DNA from: Allobosea sp. CRIB-10
GTDB taxonomy: Bacteria; Pseudomonadota; Alphaproteobacteria; Rhizobiales; Beijerinckiaceae
Assembly (NCBI RefSeq): GCF_900112185.1
Contig: NZ_FOKP01000031.1
Span: forward strand, 1 to 64,000
DNA length: 64,000 bases
Direction: 5' to 3'
The position numbers and the translations under genes are program-made. Below, in pieces: positions 8,290-17,242 of the stretch; position 1 is the first letter of the stretch; each line of letters begins with the position of its first letter. The notes beneath the pieces were generated by a model. The model saw nothing but the letters and a program-made list of their open reading frames with translations. It did no database searches and was not told the origin of the DNA.

Positions 8290-8778
8290 GTGGTCGCAGA
8301 CGAGATCCGTTTCTACCGCGCGAGTGAGAAGCCTTACGGCGCCTTCAGCAATCTCTTTCGTCGAACGATCAAATTCGAGGGAGAGACGTTTGCGACGAGC
8401 GAACATGCGTATCAGGCAGGCAAGGCCCGCAAGCCCGAGGTTAAGAACTGGGTGCTCTCCGCGCCATCGCCCGCGCTGGTCGCTATGGCGGCTCACGGTC
8501 TCTACTACTGGGACATTGTTCCCGGTTGGTCGCGAGTGAAGTTTGACCGTATGCGCGGCGTGCTAGAGGCGAAGTTCACCCAGCATCAGGATCTGAGGGA
8601 ACTGCTGCTTGCAACGGGCGAGGCTAGGCTCGTCGAAAGCACCACCGTCGACAACGAAGTCAATCGACTTTGGGGCGAGGTCAACGGCGTGGGGCGCAAC
8701 ATGCTGGGCGAATTGCTGATGGAGCTGCGCGCCAAGCTGCGCAAGGATGGTCACGACGTTAGTTCGCGGGCTGCGTAG
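8290..8778 (+). CDS. NADAR-domain protein (YbiA-like N-glycosidase)
   Basis: The 162-residue protein matches the NADAR (DUF1768, YbiA) family along its length: RFYRASEKPYGAFSNLFRR, then FATSEHAYQAGKA, and the closing GRNMLGELLMELRAKL. Known members act on ADP-ribose- or NAD-related substrates. YbiA removes the riboflavin-pathway intermediate by N-glycoside cleavage, and some members reverse ADP-ribosylation of guanine in DNA as antitoxins. I start at GTG 8290 because AAGGAGG lies six bases upstream; an in-frame ATG at 8254 would read through the palindrome. Its 3' end overlaps the convergent PfkB gene by 20 bases. The neighbouring cassette makes a role in nucleotide conflict plausible, but a housekeeping role cannot be excluded. 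Confidence 0.85.
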   Translation: MVADEIRFYRASEKPYGAFSNLFRRTIKFEGETFATSEHAYQAGKARKPEVKNWVLSAPSPALVAMAAHGLYYWDIVPGWSRVKFDRMRGVLEAKFTQHQDLRELLLATGEARLVESTTVDNEVNRLWGEVNGVGRNMLGELLMELRAKLRKDGHDVSSRAA

Positions 8779-9721
8779 CACTCGCGTCGCCCGTAAGTAT
8801 CGACCGCACATGTGCGGTGCCCCTCTCGCGGAAGAGTCCACGTGCTCCGACATGCGCACAGTTTGCTGCAGCGAGTCGCTGACCAGCTTTGATGCCGGCA
8901 AGAACGGTGCGGACGTCGAGGGAGGCCGGACCGTCGGTGCCTGACTGAAGGACCGTATCGATCAATCCCAAGGTCACCATATCGCCCGCACCACAGGTAT
9001 CGACAACGACGTCAGCTGCTGCCGCAGCGCAGTTGTAAGTCTTTCCGCGATGATGCAACTCCAACCCAATACTGCCGTTGGTCACGATGCTGAACCCATC
9101 GGGTCGGAGTTGGGCCGCCGTTATTGGCGCAAGGCGGTCTGCCGAGAATTTGAAGATGTGAGCGGCCGCGAGTGCGCGAGCGAACAAGTCCGGATCGCCC
9201 ACTCTCGACGGCTCAAAATGGATAATTGCACCGCCTGCAGCCGCAGCCTCCATGGCGTCGCAGATCGTCTCGGAGAGGCGGTCCGCGTAGAAAATCCGGC
9301 AATTTGCCAGGACTGGCCTGGCAGGCTCCAGCTCGGACGGCGTGATTGACTGAAATCGGCCGAATTTTTCAGCCGAATCCGGGCAAGAAAACAAGAACTG
9401 GTGAGTTCGGGAGGATGGATCCAGAAGCTCGACGATGACCGGCGACAGAACGTCCTGACTCCTCGACACCCACCGCATATCCGCACCTGCGCAGCGCAAG
9501 TCGCGTTCCAGCTTGCCACCAACGAGGTCGCTTCCAAGCCGCAGCAGAGGTGCAACGGGGCGCCCAAGCATGGCAAGCGAGATTAGGACATTGCCGCAGG
9601 AGCCGCCAAGCTCCTCAAAGGCCATACGGGACGAACCAATGTGAATGCGATCGAGAGCGACGAGGCCGGTGCCCACCACCTGCTTCTGGTCGAACCCAGA
9701 ATTTTGACGCTCTTCGCTCAT
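8759..9721 (-). CDS. PfkB/ribokinase-family carbohydrate or nucleoside kinase
   Basis: The protein has 320 residues, usual for the family. The N-terminal substrate-binding part contains ELGGSCGNVLISLAMLG, the glycine-rich motif that contacts the sugar. The C-terminal signature DTCGAGDMVTLGLID carries the catalytic Asp of GAGD and the anion hole. It phosphorylates a hydroxyl of a sugar or nucleoside with ATP; the substrate cannot be read from sequence. The ATG overlaps the stop of the SIS-HAD gene (ATGA), so the two are coupled and probably act on one metabolite. It converges on NADAR with a 20-base overlap of the 3' ends. Confidence 0.85.
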   Translation of the reverse strand: MSEERQNSGFDQKQVVGTGLVALDRIHIGSSRMAFEELGGSCGNVLISLAMLGRPVAPLLRLGSDLVGGKLERDLRCAGADMRWVSRSQDVLSPVIVELLDPSSRTHQFLFSCPDSAEKFGRFQSITPSELEPARPVLANCRIFYADRLSETICDAMEAAAAGGAIIHFEPSRVGDPDLFARALAAAHIFKFSADRLAPITAAQLRPDGFSIVTNGSIGLELHHRGKTYNCAAAAADVVVDTCGAGDMVTLGLIDTVLQSGTDGPASLDVRTVLAGIKAGQRLAAANCAHVGARGLFRERGTAHVRSILTGDASATQPAN

Positions 9722-11634
9722 CCGTGGCTCGCCGCAAGCTTATCGAAGTCCATTCGACCACGGCCGTTCTCGATGCACAACGCACGAAGAATGCGTAGCA
9801 GCGCAGCGGGCCCCGAGGACGCCCGGCCGAAAAGCGACCAAGAACCTTGGACATCGCCGCAGACCCCATCAACGCTAATGCTCGGGCGGTTTGCGAGCAG
9901 TTCCACATCATTGCCGCCTGGCTCGCCGCTGTCTCCGATGGAAAGCACTTGGAGCCCGTCGGACATGGTGCGTCGGATCTCCTGCAGCACGGCGGTCTTG
10001 CTCGTTCCATGAGGAAGAAGGTCGAAGCTGTGATGAGAGGTCAGAACGCGGATCTTCCCATTCGCTATATCGGGGCACATGGCCAATTCATGCTTGAAGC
10101 GATGGAGCTCCACGACGTCATGATGCTTCACGCTGATCTGGACATTTCCGCGCTTGAGCAGGCATTTCGGCTTCAGCAGTGCTCTGCATTCAATCCAGTC
10201 CGCAACCCGGGCCAGTGAGGAGTCGGCGAACGGCGGATCGTCATCAATATCGACATCGAGTGATCTGATATGGCCGCCGTTGTAATAGCCCATCGTGATC
10301 GAAGAATGCAGCCGGACCGGCAGTGATTGGCGCAGGGCATCCCCGGCTGACCCACCACGACCGGTTGCAAATGCGATCGCGATCCCCCCGTCTGCGAGCC
10401 GGATGAGTTCGTCGACCAAGCTGGACGCTGGGAGCTCCAGTCTCGTCTCCGTTGCCACCACAGTGCCATCGTAATCGAGCACGATCCCGCCTAAACGCGC
10501 CTTCTCGAGATCGGCGAGCCGGTCAGCGCAGATAGCATCGGGAGGACAGGGGAGGCACGATTGATCGTCATGACGCCTTATCGCCTCCAGCTTGTGCTGG
10601 ACGGCCGGGCTTAGTCGACCGACGACATCGGCAAGGCCGCGATCGCCGTAGATCGCCTCTGCGAAATCGCCTCGGCCTGGCTTGGCCGGGTCTATCTCGG
10701 TTGCCACCCCCAGAAAATGGACAACGATCAGCCCCTCTATGACCGACAACGCGGTCCGAAATCGGCCGGCATAGCCAAGGTCCAGTTCCGAGATGCGGAT
10801 GGTGCTCGGAAGCGCTCTCTTAATGTTCTCCCAGAGATCGCGGGTTAAGGCCGTGGTCACTGCTAGCACGAACATCGAGTGCGGATGTCGGGCCGCCCAA
10901 ACGTGCCGACCATGCGCGAAATTCCGAAAATCAGCGACCTGGACTGGAGCAATCCCAGTCTCCCAGAGCGACGTCTCGATGAGCCTCGCAAAGGTTCGGC
11001 ATTGCGGGTCGCAGAGTAAGCAGAGCGTATCGCCCTGGCGGAACGAAGGCACAGTCGAACGCAAGTCAGCAACAGCGCGCCCCACCGACTCGGCGAGACT
11101 GTGTGCCGAACGAGATCCTTCAGAAGGATTTGCAACGAGGTCGCTGGCCGCGAGAACGCAGGCGACCATTCCGACCAGCGAGTGAGTTGCCAGGAAGCCA
11201 TCTTTTCGTTCGGCTACCGGAACGACGATCAACTCCGCCCGACTATTGTTGGCGGCAGCGACAGCGGTTGAGCCCCATTCATTGACCGTGACCAGCCGCA
11301 CATTGGCGGCGTCGGAAGCGACGGCAGCCTTAAGAGCCCCCTCGACGTCTGGATTATCCGCGCCTGCGCTAAAAAGCCAAATGCTGAACCCGTTGCAGCT
11401 TTCAGGTGCGAGCACAAACTCCAAAGGGGTCTGCACCAGCGTCAGACCAAGGCCGAGGGACGACCGGCACGACGCAAAATATTCGGCCATGATTGCAGAG
11501 CCGCCCGAACCAATGGCGATCGCAGGGCGACCAGCCCCTTCACGAAGGGCCGCCGCCACAGCCTCGATGGGACCGTCCGCAACCAAGCGAACGGTGTCAG
11601 CCAAGGTTGCCAACTTTTCGGCGAAAATTGTCAT
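9718..11634 (-). CDS. Fusion of SIS sugar-phosphate domain(s) with HAD phosphatase
   Basis: The 638-residue protein has an N-terminal SIS region with AIAIGSGGSAIMAEYF (residues 39-53) and a second half containing VADFRNFAHGRHVW, typical of double-SIS proteins that bind phosphosugars. From about residue 380 a HAD phosphatase follows: GIVLDYDGTVVATE with nucleophile Asp387 and Asp389, then AFATGRGGSA, and the closing SIGDSGEPGGNDVELLA. The layout suggests isomerisation or binding of a sugar phosphate followed by dephosphorylation, coupled to the adjacent PfkB kinase. AGGAGG lies six bases before the ATG, a strong ribosome binding site. I know no characterised protein with exactly this fusion. 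The upstream region carries a direct repeat of ATGTTCT near 11715. Confidence 0.8.
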   Translation of the reverse strand: MTIFAEKLATLADTVRLVADGPIEAVAAALREGAGRPAIAIGSGGSAIMAEYFASCRSSLGLGLTLVQTPLEFVLAPESCNGFSIWLFSAGADNPDVEGALKAAVASDAANVRLVTVNEWGSTAVAAANNSRAELIVVPVAERKDGFLATHSLVGMVACVLAASDLVANPSEGSRSAHSLAESVGRAVADLRSTVPSFRQGDTLCLLCDPQCRTFARLIETSLWETGIAPVQVADFRNFAHGRHVWAARHPHSMFVLAVTTALTRDLWENIKRALPSTIRISELDLGYAGRFRTALSVIEGLIVVHFLGVATEIDPAKPGRGDFAEAIYGDRGLADVVGRLSPAVQHKLEAIRRHDDQSCLPCPPDAICADRLADLEKARLGGIVLDYDGTVVATETRLELPASSLVDELIRLADGGIAIAFATGRGGSAGDALRQSLPVRLHSSITMGYYNGGHIRSLDVDIDDDPPFADSSLARVADWIECRALLKPKCLLKRGNVQISVKHHDVVELHRFKHELAMCPDIANGKIRVLTSHHSFDLLPHGTSKTAVLQEIRRTMSDGLQVLSIGDSGEPGGNDVELLANRPSISVDGVCGDVQGSWSLFGRASSGPAALLRILRALCIENGRGRMDFDKLAASHG

Positions 11635-11905
11635 CCATTTCCTCCTAGCAGGAAAGCGCCATGGATTGACCTCCCAGGGGCATCAAATTCATATCCGTCG
11701 ACAATGTTGCTAAATGTTCTCTATATGTTCTTATACAGATCGTTGATGCAATTGGAATGGCGAGGCAGGCGGCCGCAGATCTACGAGACAAAAAAGCGAG
11801 CCTAGCTCGTTCGCTGACAATCTCGCTTGCGTCTCGTGTTGTGCCTGAGCGTGACGCTCGACGTCCGCTTCCGGGCGAGGAGCCAATGTCCGCAACTGTG
11901 AAGGG

Positions 11906-11964
11906 TCTCAGACGCGGGCCCTTGCGCAGCGTTGATGGCGTGGCTCCTGGGCCCGCGTCTGAGA
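11906..11964. repeat. Long perfect hairpin, probable end structure of the IS91-type element
   Basis: TCTCAGACGCGGGCCC at 11906-11921 and its exact inverse at 11949-11964 form a 16-bp stem with a 27-base loop. It lies downstream of the IS91-type transposase, where the origin end of rolling-circle elements is expected. The rest of 11635-12222 contains the promoter of the SIS-HAD gene and no gene that I can support. Confidence 0.5.
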
Positions 11965-12222
11965 GCCTCCAGGGGAAGAACCCGCGGCCCGGGGCCTTGC
12001 GTTATGGGGATTTCGCCGCGCGGCGTGGTCCACGGGATCGTGCGAGGCGTGGATCGGGGGCGCTATGGTCCGCCCGGGATGCCCGGCAACCTGCGGTTTG
12101 CTGCGCATGGAATGGATTCGGGCCCGTCGCAATCTCCATTTCCGCCACCGGGCCGAACAGGATCGCCCGCTCTCTGGCCGAGACCGGCAGTGCTTTCTCA
12201 GGGTGTCGCCGCATCGCCATCG

Positions 12223-13437
12223 TCATGATGTGTCGATCCTGACGGCGACGATGGTGCGTGGCGCCGCGCCCGGCGCGAAGCGCTCGACGATGATCATGCG
12301 GCCACCGCAGCATGGGCATGGTGGACGATGGTCATCCCGCGGCTCGTCTGTCCCGGAACGACCGTCTGCGTCTTGTTCTTGGGGCGCTGCCGCCGGTGTC
12401 GTCGCCGCGATGATCTGCCTGATACGGGCGATGATGCCCGCACGCCGGCTGGAGGCGAGCAGGCCATAGTGGCGGATGCGGTGGAATCCGTCGGGCAGGA
12501 CGTGGAGCAGGAAGCGGCGGATGAACGCGTAGGCCGTCAGTGTCATGGTCTTGCGCCAGGTTTTGCCGACCGAGCGGGCGCGATAGTCCTTCCAGTGGAA
12601 GGTGACCCCGCGCTGATCCATGGCGACGAGGCGGCTGTTGGCGATGGCGACGCGATGGGTGTAGCGGGCGAGATAGGCCAGCACGGCGTCGGGTCCACCG
12701 AAGGGCCGCTTGGCGTAGACGACCCAGTCGACGCGCCGTAGCGGCACCAGCATGGCGGCGAAGGCATCGGCCTCAGTCAGATGGCCGAGCTCGCCATGGA
12801 AGGCGAGCTGCCCTGCCACGTGCAGGGCCGTGAGCCCTGCGAGGAAGAGTCTGCGGAACAGCCGCGAGAGCACGCGTATGGGCAGGAAGAAGCCGGGCCG
12901 GCAGGCGATCCAGTGAGCGCCGTCCGGCGAGAGTCCACCGCCGGGCGCGATGACGTGGAGATGGGGATGATGGGTCATCGCCGATCCCCATGTGTGCAGC
13001 ACGCTGGTGAAGCCGATGCGGGCGCCGAGATGCCGGGTATCGCTCGCGATGGTGGCGAGCGTCTCGGCCGCGGCCCTGAACAGCAGGCCGTAGACCTCGG
13101 CCTTGTTCTGGAAGGCGATCGCTGCGATGGGCGCCGGCAGGGTGAAGACGAGATGGTAGTAAGGCACGGGCAGGAGATCGGCCTGGCGATCCGCGAGCCA
13201 GTCCTTCGCCGCTGCACCCTGGCAGCGCGGGCAGTGCCGGTTGCGGCAGGAGTTATAGGCGATCGTCGCGTGATCGCAGTCGCCGCAGGCCATGACATGG
13301 CCGCCGAGCGCAGCCGTGCGGCAGGCCCGGATCGCTCCCATCACCTTGAGCTGGCCGCGGCTGAGCCGATGACGCGCGAGATAGGTCTCGCCGTGCCGGT
13401 TCAGGATATCCGCGACCTCCAGCGAAGGCCGCGCCAT
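12223..13437 (-). CDS. IS91-family transposase (HUH, Y1/Y2 type)
   Basis: The protein is 404 residues, normal for the family. A zinc-finger-like N-terminus (CGDCDHATIAYNSCRNRHCP) is followed by the HUH motif HPHLHVIAPGG and the tyrosine motif YLARYTHRVAIAN. A basic tail with a second CxxC pair (CPCCGGR) ends it. Such enzymes move by rolling-circle replication and can carry adjacent DNA. The frame is intact, so the element may still move or may serve related copies in trans. The start ATG is 16 bases downstream of the integrase stop, suggesting joint expression. Confidence 0.95.
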   Translation of the reverse strand: MARPSLEVADILNRHGETYLARHRLSRGQLKVMGAIRACRTAALGGHVMACGDCDHATIAYNSCRNRHCPRCQGAAAKDWLADRQADLLPVPYYHLVFTLPAPIAAIAFQNKAEVYGLLFRAAAETLATIASDTRHLGARIGFTSVLHTWGSAMTHHPHLHVIAPGGGLSPDGAHWIACRPGFFLPIRVLSRLFRRLFLAGLTALHVAGQLAFHGELGHLTEADAFAAMLVPLRRVDWVVYAKRPFGGPDAVLAYLARYTHRVAIANSRLVAMDQRGVTFHWKDYRARSVGKTWRKTMTLTAYAFIRRFLLHVLPDGFHRIRHYGLLASSRRAGIIARIRQIIAATTPAAAPQEQDADGRSGTDEPRDDHRPPCPCCGGRMIIVERFAPGAAPRTIVAVRIDTS

Positions 13438-13453
13438 GATCGGCGCGGGACCG

Positions 13454-14317
13454 TTATGGCGGTGGCGGTGGCGCCAGCAGCGCGAGCGGGCTCGTCACCT
13501 CGCGCAGGGTCTTGAGCGCGACGCGGGTGTAGACGGCGGTGGTGTCGAGCTTCCTGTGCCCGAGCAGAACCTGGATCACCCGGATATCGGTCTTCCGCTC
13601 CAGCAGATGGGTGGCGAAGCTGTGCCGCAGCGTGTGCATCGACACCCGCTTGTCGAGCTTCGCCGCGACGGCTGCGGCATGGCAGGCCCGGTTGAGCTGG
13701 CGCGTCGTGATCGGCTGGCCCGGCTGCTGGCCGGGGAAGAGCCAGCCGCGCGGCCGCTTCACCCGCCACCATTGCCGCAGGAGGTCGAGCAGGTCGGGCG
13801 CGAGCATGACATAGCGGTCCTTGCGGCCCTTGCCCTGCTCGACCCGGATCAGCATGCGGGCGCTGTCGATGTCGGCGACCTTGAGGTTGGCGATCTCCGA
13901 GACCCGCAAGCCGCAGCCATAGGCGATGCTGAGCGCCGCGCGGTCCTTCAGGCTACGCGCATGGGCCAGCAGCAGCGCGACCTCTTCGGTGCTCAGCACG
14001 ACCGGCAGCCGCTCCGGCGTCGGGATCCGCGCCATGCGGTCACCGAATCCGGTCCGGCCCAACGTGACATGGAAGAAGAACCGCAGGGCCGTGCAGGCCT
14101 GGTTCATCCGGGAGTAGCTCGCGCCGAGCGAGGCCAGGTGAAGCTAGTAGCGCCGCAGATCCTCGGGCTCGGCTCGATCCGGCGGCAGTCCGAGGAAGGC
14201 GGTGAACTCACGCACCTGCCGGACATAGTCGCGCTGCGTGTGCTCGCCAAACCGGCGGATGGTCATGTCCTCGATCATCCGCTGGCGCAGCGGAGTGACG
14301 GTGACGGGATCGGTCAT
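13454..14317 (-). pseudogene. Tyrosine recombinase of the IS91-type element, broken by an amber codon
   Basis: The full frame runs from ATG 14317 (start MTDPVTVTPLRQRMIEDM) to the stop at 13454, 287 residues in all. Codon 58 (14144-14146) is TAG in the context RRY-stop-LHLASLG, where a CAG (Gln) codon would restore the frame by one base change. Downstream the catalytic set is complete: GCGLRVSEIANL, MHTLRHSFATHLL, LLGHRKLDTTAVYT. A shorter product from ATG 14107 could still be made but would lack the N-terminal core-binding domain. The family is XerC/D-like integrases that accompany IS91 transposases. Confidence 0.85.
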
Positions 14318-14614
14318 GGAGGCCTCCGAGGATCAGGGGAAACGACCCCGAAATCCTCGGATGCAGCGCCTCACATGGCGAAATCTCAGCGATGACCGCG
14401 CCGCAGCGCCCTCCCGCGAGAGCGGGTTAGTCCATTGGCGCTTCTGGCGGGTCTCGTGATCTGAGTTACTCAAATCTCAGCAAATGGCCCTTGGACCACC
14501 AAGCGCGGATCGGCCTTAAGGTCGATGATATGCGTCCGCCGCGATGATCGGGCGCTCTGCCCGCATGCCCCACTGCCAAAATGCCAAAATGCCGCGGCTC
14601 TCCGGCATCGACCG
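14318..14614. other. Gene-free stretch at upstream end of the IS91-type element
   Basis: It holds an inverted repeat TCCGAGGAT/ATCCTCGGA at 14325-14333 and 14353-14361, just upstream of the integrase start, and a tandem repeat of CCAAAATG near 14576. I see no gene. The boundary between the element and the next integrase gene lies here. Confidence 0.4.
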
Positions 14615-15652
14615 TCAGCGGGGCGCAACAGACCTGCGCGCGTCGAGCATCGCGTGCATCTTCCTACGACTTTCGGCGACTTTCGGCCGGATGCGCGCGA
14701 CCTCGACCGGGTCTGCCTTCGGAATGGGATAGCCGCGGCCGCCCTTGCCGGAGGCATTGCCATAATGCCGGCTGGCGGTGTCGTCGGCAGCGTGGCCCAT
14801 GAGCGCCGCGACGATCGCTGCACCGAGGTCGCGCTCGTCCCGCGTTCTGGCATTGCCAATATAGTGGCGCTTCAGGCGCGCCGATACGGCATGCCTGACC
14901 GAGTATGGCGTGGGGCGCCGCTTGCGCCGCGGAAACAAACGTTTGGCGATGACGCGCATGCGCTCCTCGATCCGAGTGAGCAGCGTCTCATAGGCTTCCA
15001 GCGTCATCCGATTGACCCGCTCGGCCCACGCAACCAGATGTTCGAGACTGACGGGATCGATCGCTTCAAAGATTATGGTCCGGGTCTCGCCATGCGCCCG
15101 CTCATTGCTGTTTTTCCCGTTGGGGACGATCATGATCAGCGTATCGCCCGAGATAGTGATCCTAGTCCCGTGCCACTCGATCGGACGTAGTCCCGGCAGG
15201 ATGTTTGCATTCATAGAGGCCACGAGATCATCGGCGTATTGCGATCGGGACAGTGGCGCGGCGGCGATGATACGGTCGAAATCCAGGTCGCTGATCGCCT
15301 TGGCCTTGCTCGCCGAGGTGCGCAGCGGCATGGCGGCCTTCGGTTTCCTGACTTTCGGCGCAGCCGGGTCTTTCTGCCGGGAGCTATCCAGGAGACTCAG
15401 TGCTTCGGCCACCTCAGCGCGCAGATGAGGATTCTGCTGGGCAAGCCGAGCAAGCCCGAACTCCAACGCAGCTCTGTATTGTCTGATCGAGTTGGGGCGC
15501 AAATCTCGCGACCAGACGAGAAATCGGCGCACGAGATCGACGACGCCGATCGAACGCGAGAGCTCCTCCGCAGCCCGCCGCCAGAGTTGCCCAAACCGCT
15601 GCATGTAACGCTTTTCGGTCTTGGCAGTCCGCGTAGGCCCAGGCATCCGCAT
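14615..15652 (-). CDS. Tyrosine recombinase/integrase-like protein of a small element
   Basis: The 345-residue product has an N-terminal SAM-like core-binding region (FGQLWRRAAEELSRSIGVVD) and a C-terminal catalytic-like region: NANILPGLRPIEWHG with the first Arg, TPYSVRHAVSARLKRHYIG with Arg-x-x-His, and LMGHAADDTASRHYGNASG with His and the nucleophilic Tyr. The set R, RxxH, H and Y is that of active recombinases, although spacing is divergent. AGGAG lies eight bases before ATG 15652. The DUF3987 gene follows upstream on the same strand, a pairing seen in small integrated elements. I take it as the integrase of such an element. Confidence 0.75.
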   Translation of the reverse strand: MRMPGPTRTAKTEKRYMQRFGQLWRRAAEELSRSIGVVDLVRRFLVWSRDLRPNSIRQYRAALEFGLARLAQQNPHLRAEVAEALSLLDSSRQKDPAAPKVRKPKAAMPLRTSASKAKAISDLDFDRIIAAAPLSRSQYADDLVASMNANILPGLRPIEWHGTRITISGDTLIMIVPNGKNSNERAHGETRTIIFEAIDPVSLEHLVAWAERVNRMTLEAYETLLTRIEERMRVIAKRLFPRRKRRPTPYSVRHAVSARLKRHYIGNARTRDERDLGAAIVAALMGHAADDTASRHYGNASGKGGRGYPIPKADPVEVARIRPKVAESRRKMHAMLDARRSVAPR

Positions 15653-15692
15653 ATCGAATACTCCTGTTACTCCGGAGGTAACGGTAGGCCGA

Positions 15693-17240
15693 TCAGCCAC
15701 GCTGAGCCGTGCCCAGGAGCGACCGGTCGACAACGTAGTCACCCGGCCTGCGCCCACGGGCGCCCGGCTGCCGATCGGCGCGCACGAGTGTTCCATCGGC
15801 TTCGAGTTCTCTGATCGCTTCCTGTAGCAGGCGGGCATCCCCGAACCGGCCGGCGTGTTCCCGCCGCAGATCGCGTAGGCGGAAGGCGTCGAGCTCGTTG
15901 CTGACGAGGTGATCAACGAGCGCCTGGCTCATGCGCTCCCGCCGGCCCTGACCGACATGGCCAGCGACCGTCATCATCGCCGGTGCGAAAACCCGATCGA
16001 TCAGGGCGATCGCGACCCCGATCCGGGAAGCCGAGATGCCATCGGGCAATTCGCCTGAACTGCGGGCCGCCAGCATGGCCTCGAGCACGAGCGCAAGCCG
16101 CCCGGCATGGCCGGGGGCTTTCTCAAACCAACTGCGCACCAGCCCGCCGTGCCGGTTGGCTTCACCATGCCAGCGCTGCATCGCCTGCTGGAGGAGCTGG
16201 ATGCCATCCGCACTCACCGGTATGGCGGTCATAGAGTTGACGCGCCCCATTTCGCGCAGACGGGCCATCATGTCCAGCATCCCGTCGAGCGCGAGCTGCG
16301 ACATGGCGATCCGGGGCGGTAGCGCCTCCCCGACCCAGACCCAGAGGAAGCGGCCGGCGAGACCATCGTCCTCGCCGCCGAGAAAGGCACCGACACGGTC
16401 GGGCTGCGTCGCCGACAGCACGCTGATCGCGAACACCCCGAGCTGCCGGCTCTCACGGCTGATCCGCCCGACCCGCAGCGATCCGGCGCTCGTCGCCTGC
16501 AGCATCAGCGCTCGCGTGGACCGGCCGCGCGCCAACATCGCGCTCGCCTCATCCGAGAGCGCCAGAATTCCACGCGGCGAGCCCGCTGCCCGCTCCGTCA
16601 TCTCCTCGATGCTGGAGTCCTCGACGACGATCCCGGGACGGATCGGCACCACGACGGCATCCGGCCTGCGTGCCGGCGGCGCCGGATCGTCGAGGTGATC
16701 GCGGATGGCCTTGCGGCGCTCGGCGTCGTGCACTGCCCATTCGAGCTCGAGCTGTCGCCGCTCGCGCGCCGCGATCTCGTGGCGGAGGCGCCATTCCTCC
16801 TGCTCGGCGGCGGCGACCGCCCCGAGCAGACTTTTGGGTAGAGCGACCATGGCGCTCTTCCGCGATCCCGGTGGGGCGACGATCATCCCCCACAGGATCG
16901 GAGGCTCGTGCCAGACCGCGCCGATCCGCACCTGAACCTGAGAGCCCAACGCGGTCGAGGCACTGACCAAGAGGCTGAGCAACGGCATCGTCGGAGCGAC
17001 ATTGTAGCCCTCGGCCAACATCGTGATCTCGGCCGCCAGGGCAGAATCGTCGAGCTGTGCGGGATCGAAGCTGCCGGAATCAAAATCAGCACCATGCCGC
17101 ACCTGGGTCTCGATCTGCTGCGGCACCGCAGCAGGCACGATCGGCCGACGGATCGGAACCGGCGGCCTCATCGGCGCGGCGATGCCGGCAGATGCGTCGG
17201 GCACATTCACGCTGGGGCCGTCCTTGACCTCGTCAGCCAT
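15693..17240 (-). CDS. DUF3987-family primase/helicase-like protein
   Basis: The product is 515 residues from ATG 17240. The centre carries a P-loop-like WGMIVAPPGSRKSAMVALPK, a coiled segment of about 60 residues rich in Arg/Glu (AAAEQEEWRLRHEIAARER), and the conserved DEASAMLARGRS and QLGVFAISVLSATQPDRV regions typical of DUF3987. The C-terminal part has a winged-helix-like DLRREHAGRFGDARLLQEAI. Members are commonly found on plasmids, phages and satellites and are thought to act in replication. A TTG two codons upstream overlaps the previous stop but has weaker support. The gene is flanked by an integrase and a 157-residue unknown, which together look like a small mobile element. Confidence 0.75.
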   Translation of the reverse strand: MADEVKDGPSVNVPDASAGIAAPMRPPVPIRRPIVPAAVPQQIETQVRHGADFDSGSFDPAQLDDSALAAEITMLAEGYNVAPTMPLLSLLVSASTALGSQVQVRIGAVWHEPPILWGMIVAPPGSRKSAMVALPKSLLGAVAAAEQEEWRLRHEIAARERRQLELEWAVHDAERRKAIRDHLDDPAPPARRPDAVVVPIRPGIVVEDSSIEEMTERAAGSPRGILALSDEASAMLARGRSTRALMLQATSAGSLRVGRISRESRQLGVFAISVLSATQPDRVGAFLGGEDDGLAGRFLWVWVGEALPPRIAMSQLALDGMLDMMARLREMGRVNSMTAIPVSADGIQLLQQAMQRWHGEANRHGGLVRSWFEKAPGHAGRLALVLEAMLAARSSGELPDGISASRIGVAIALIDRVFAPAMMTVAGHVGQGRRERMSQALVDHLVSNELDAFRLRDLRREHAGRFGDARLLQEAIRELEADGTLVRADRQPGARGRRPGDYVVDRSLLGTAQRG

Positions 17241-17242
17241 GC

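Larger units (their letters stand above)
11906..14480 (-). mobile_element. IS91-type rolling-circle element with transposase and integrase (ends approximate)
   Basis: The element comprises a Y1-transposase gene and, upstream on the same strand, a tyrosine-recombinase gene separated by 16 bases, the layout of the integrase-carrying branch of IS91. IS91 elements lack terminal inverted repeats and make no target duplication, so the exact ends cannot be read from one copy. I place the left end at the hairpin at 11906 and the right end near CTGAG..CTCAG around 14461-14480. The integrase is broken by a nonsense codon. The element separates the SIS-HAD/PfkB pair from the integrase/DUF3987 element. 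Confidence 0.6.

Noticed and set aside
11757..12242. Plus-strand frame beginning near 11757 as a truncated regulator
   Set aside because: It runs through the GC-rich hairpin and antisense to the transposase end; no HTH could be recognised.
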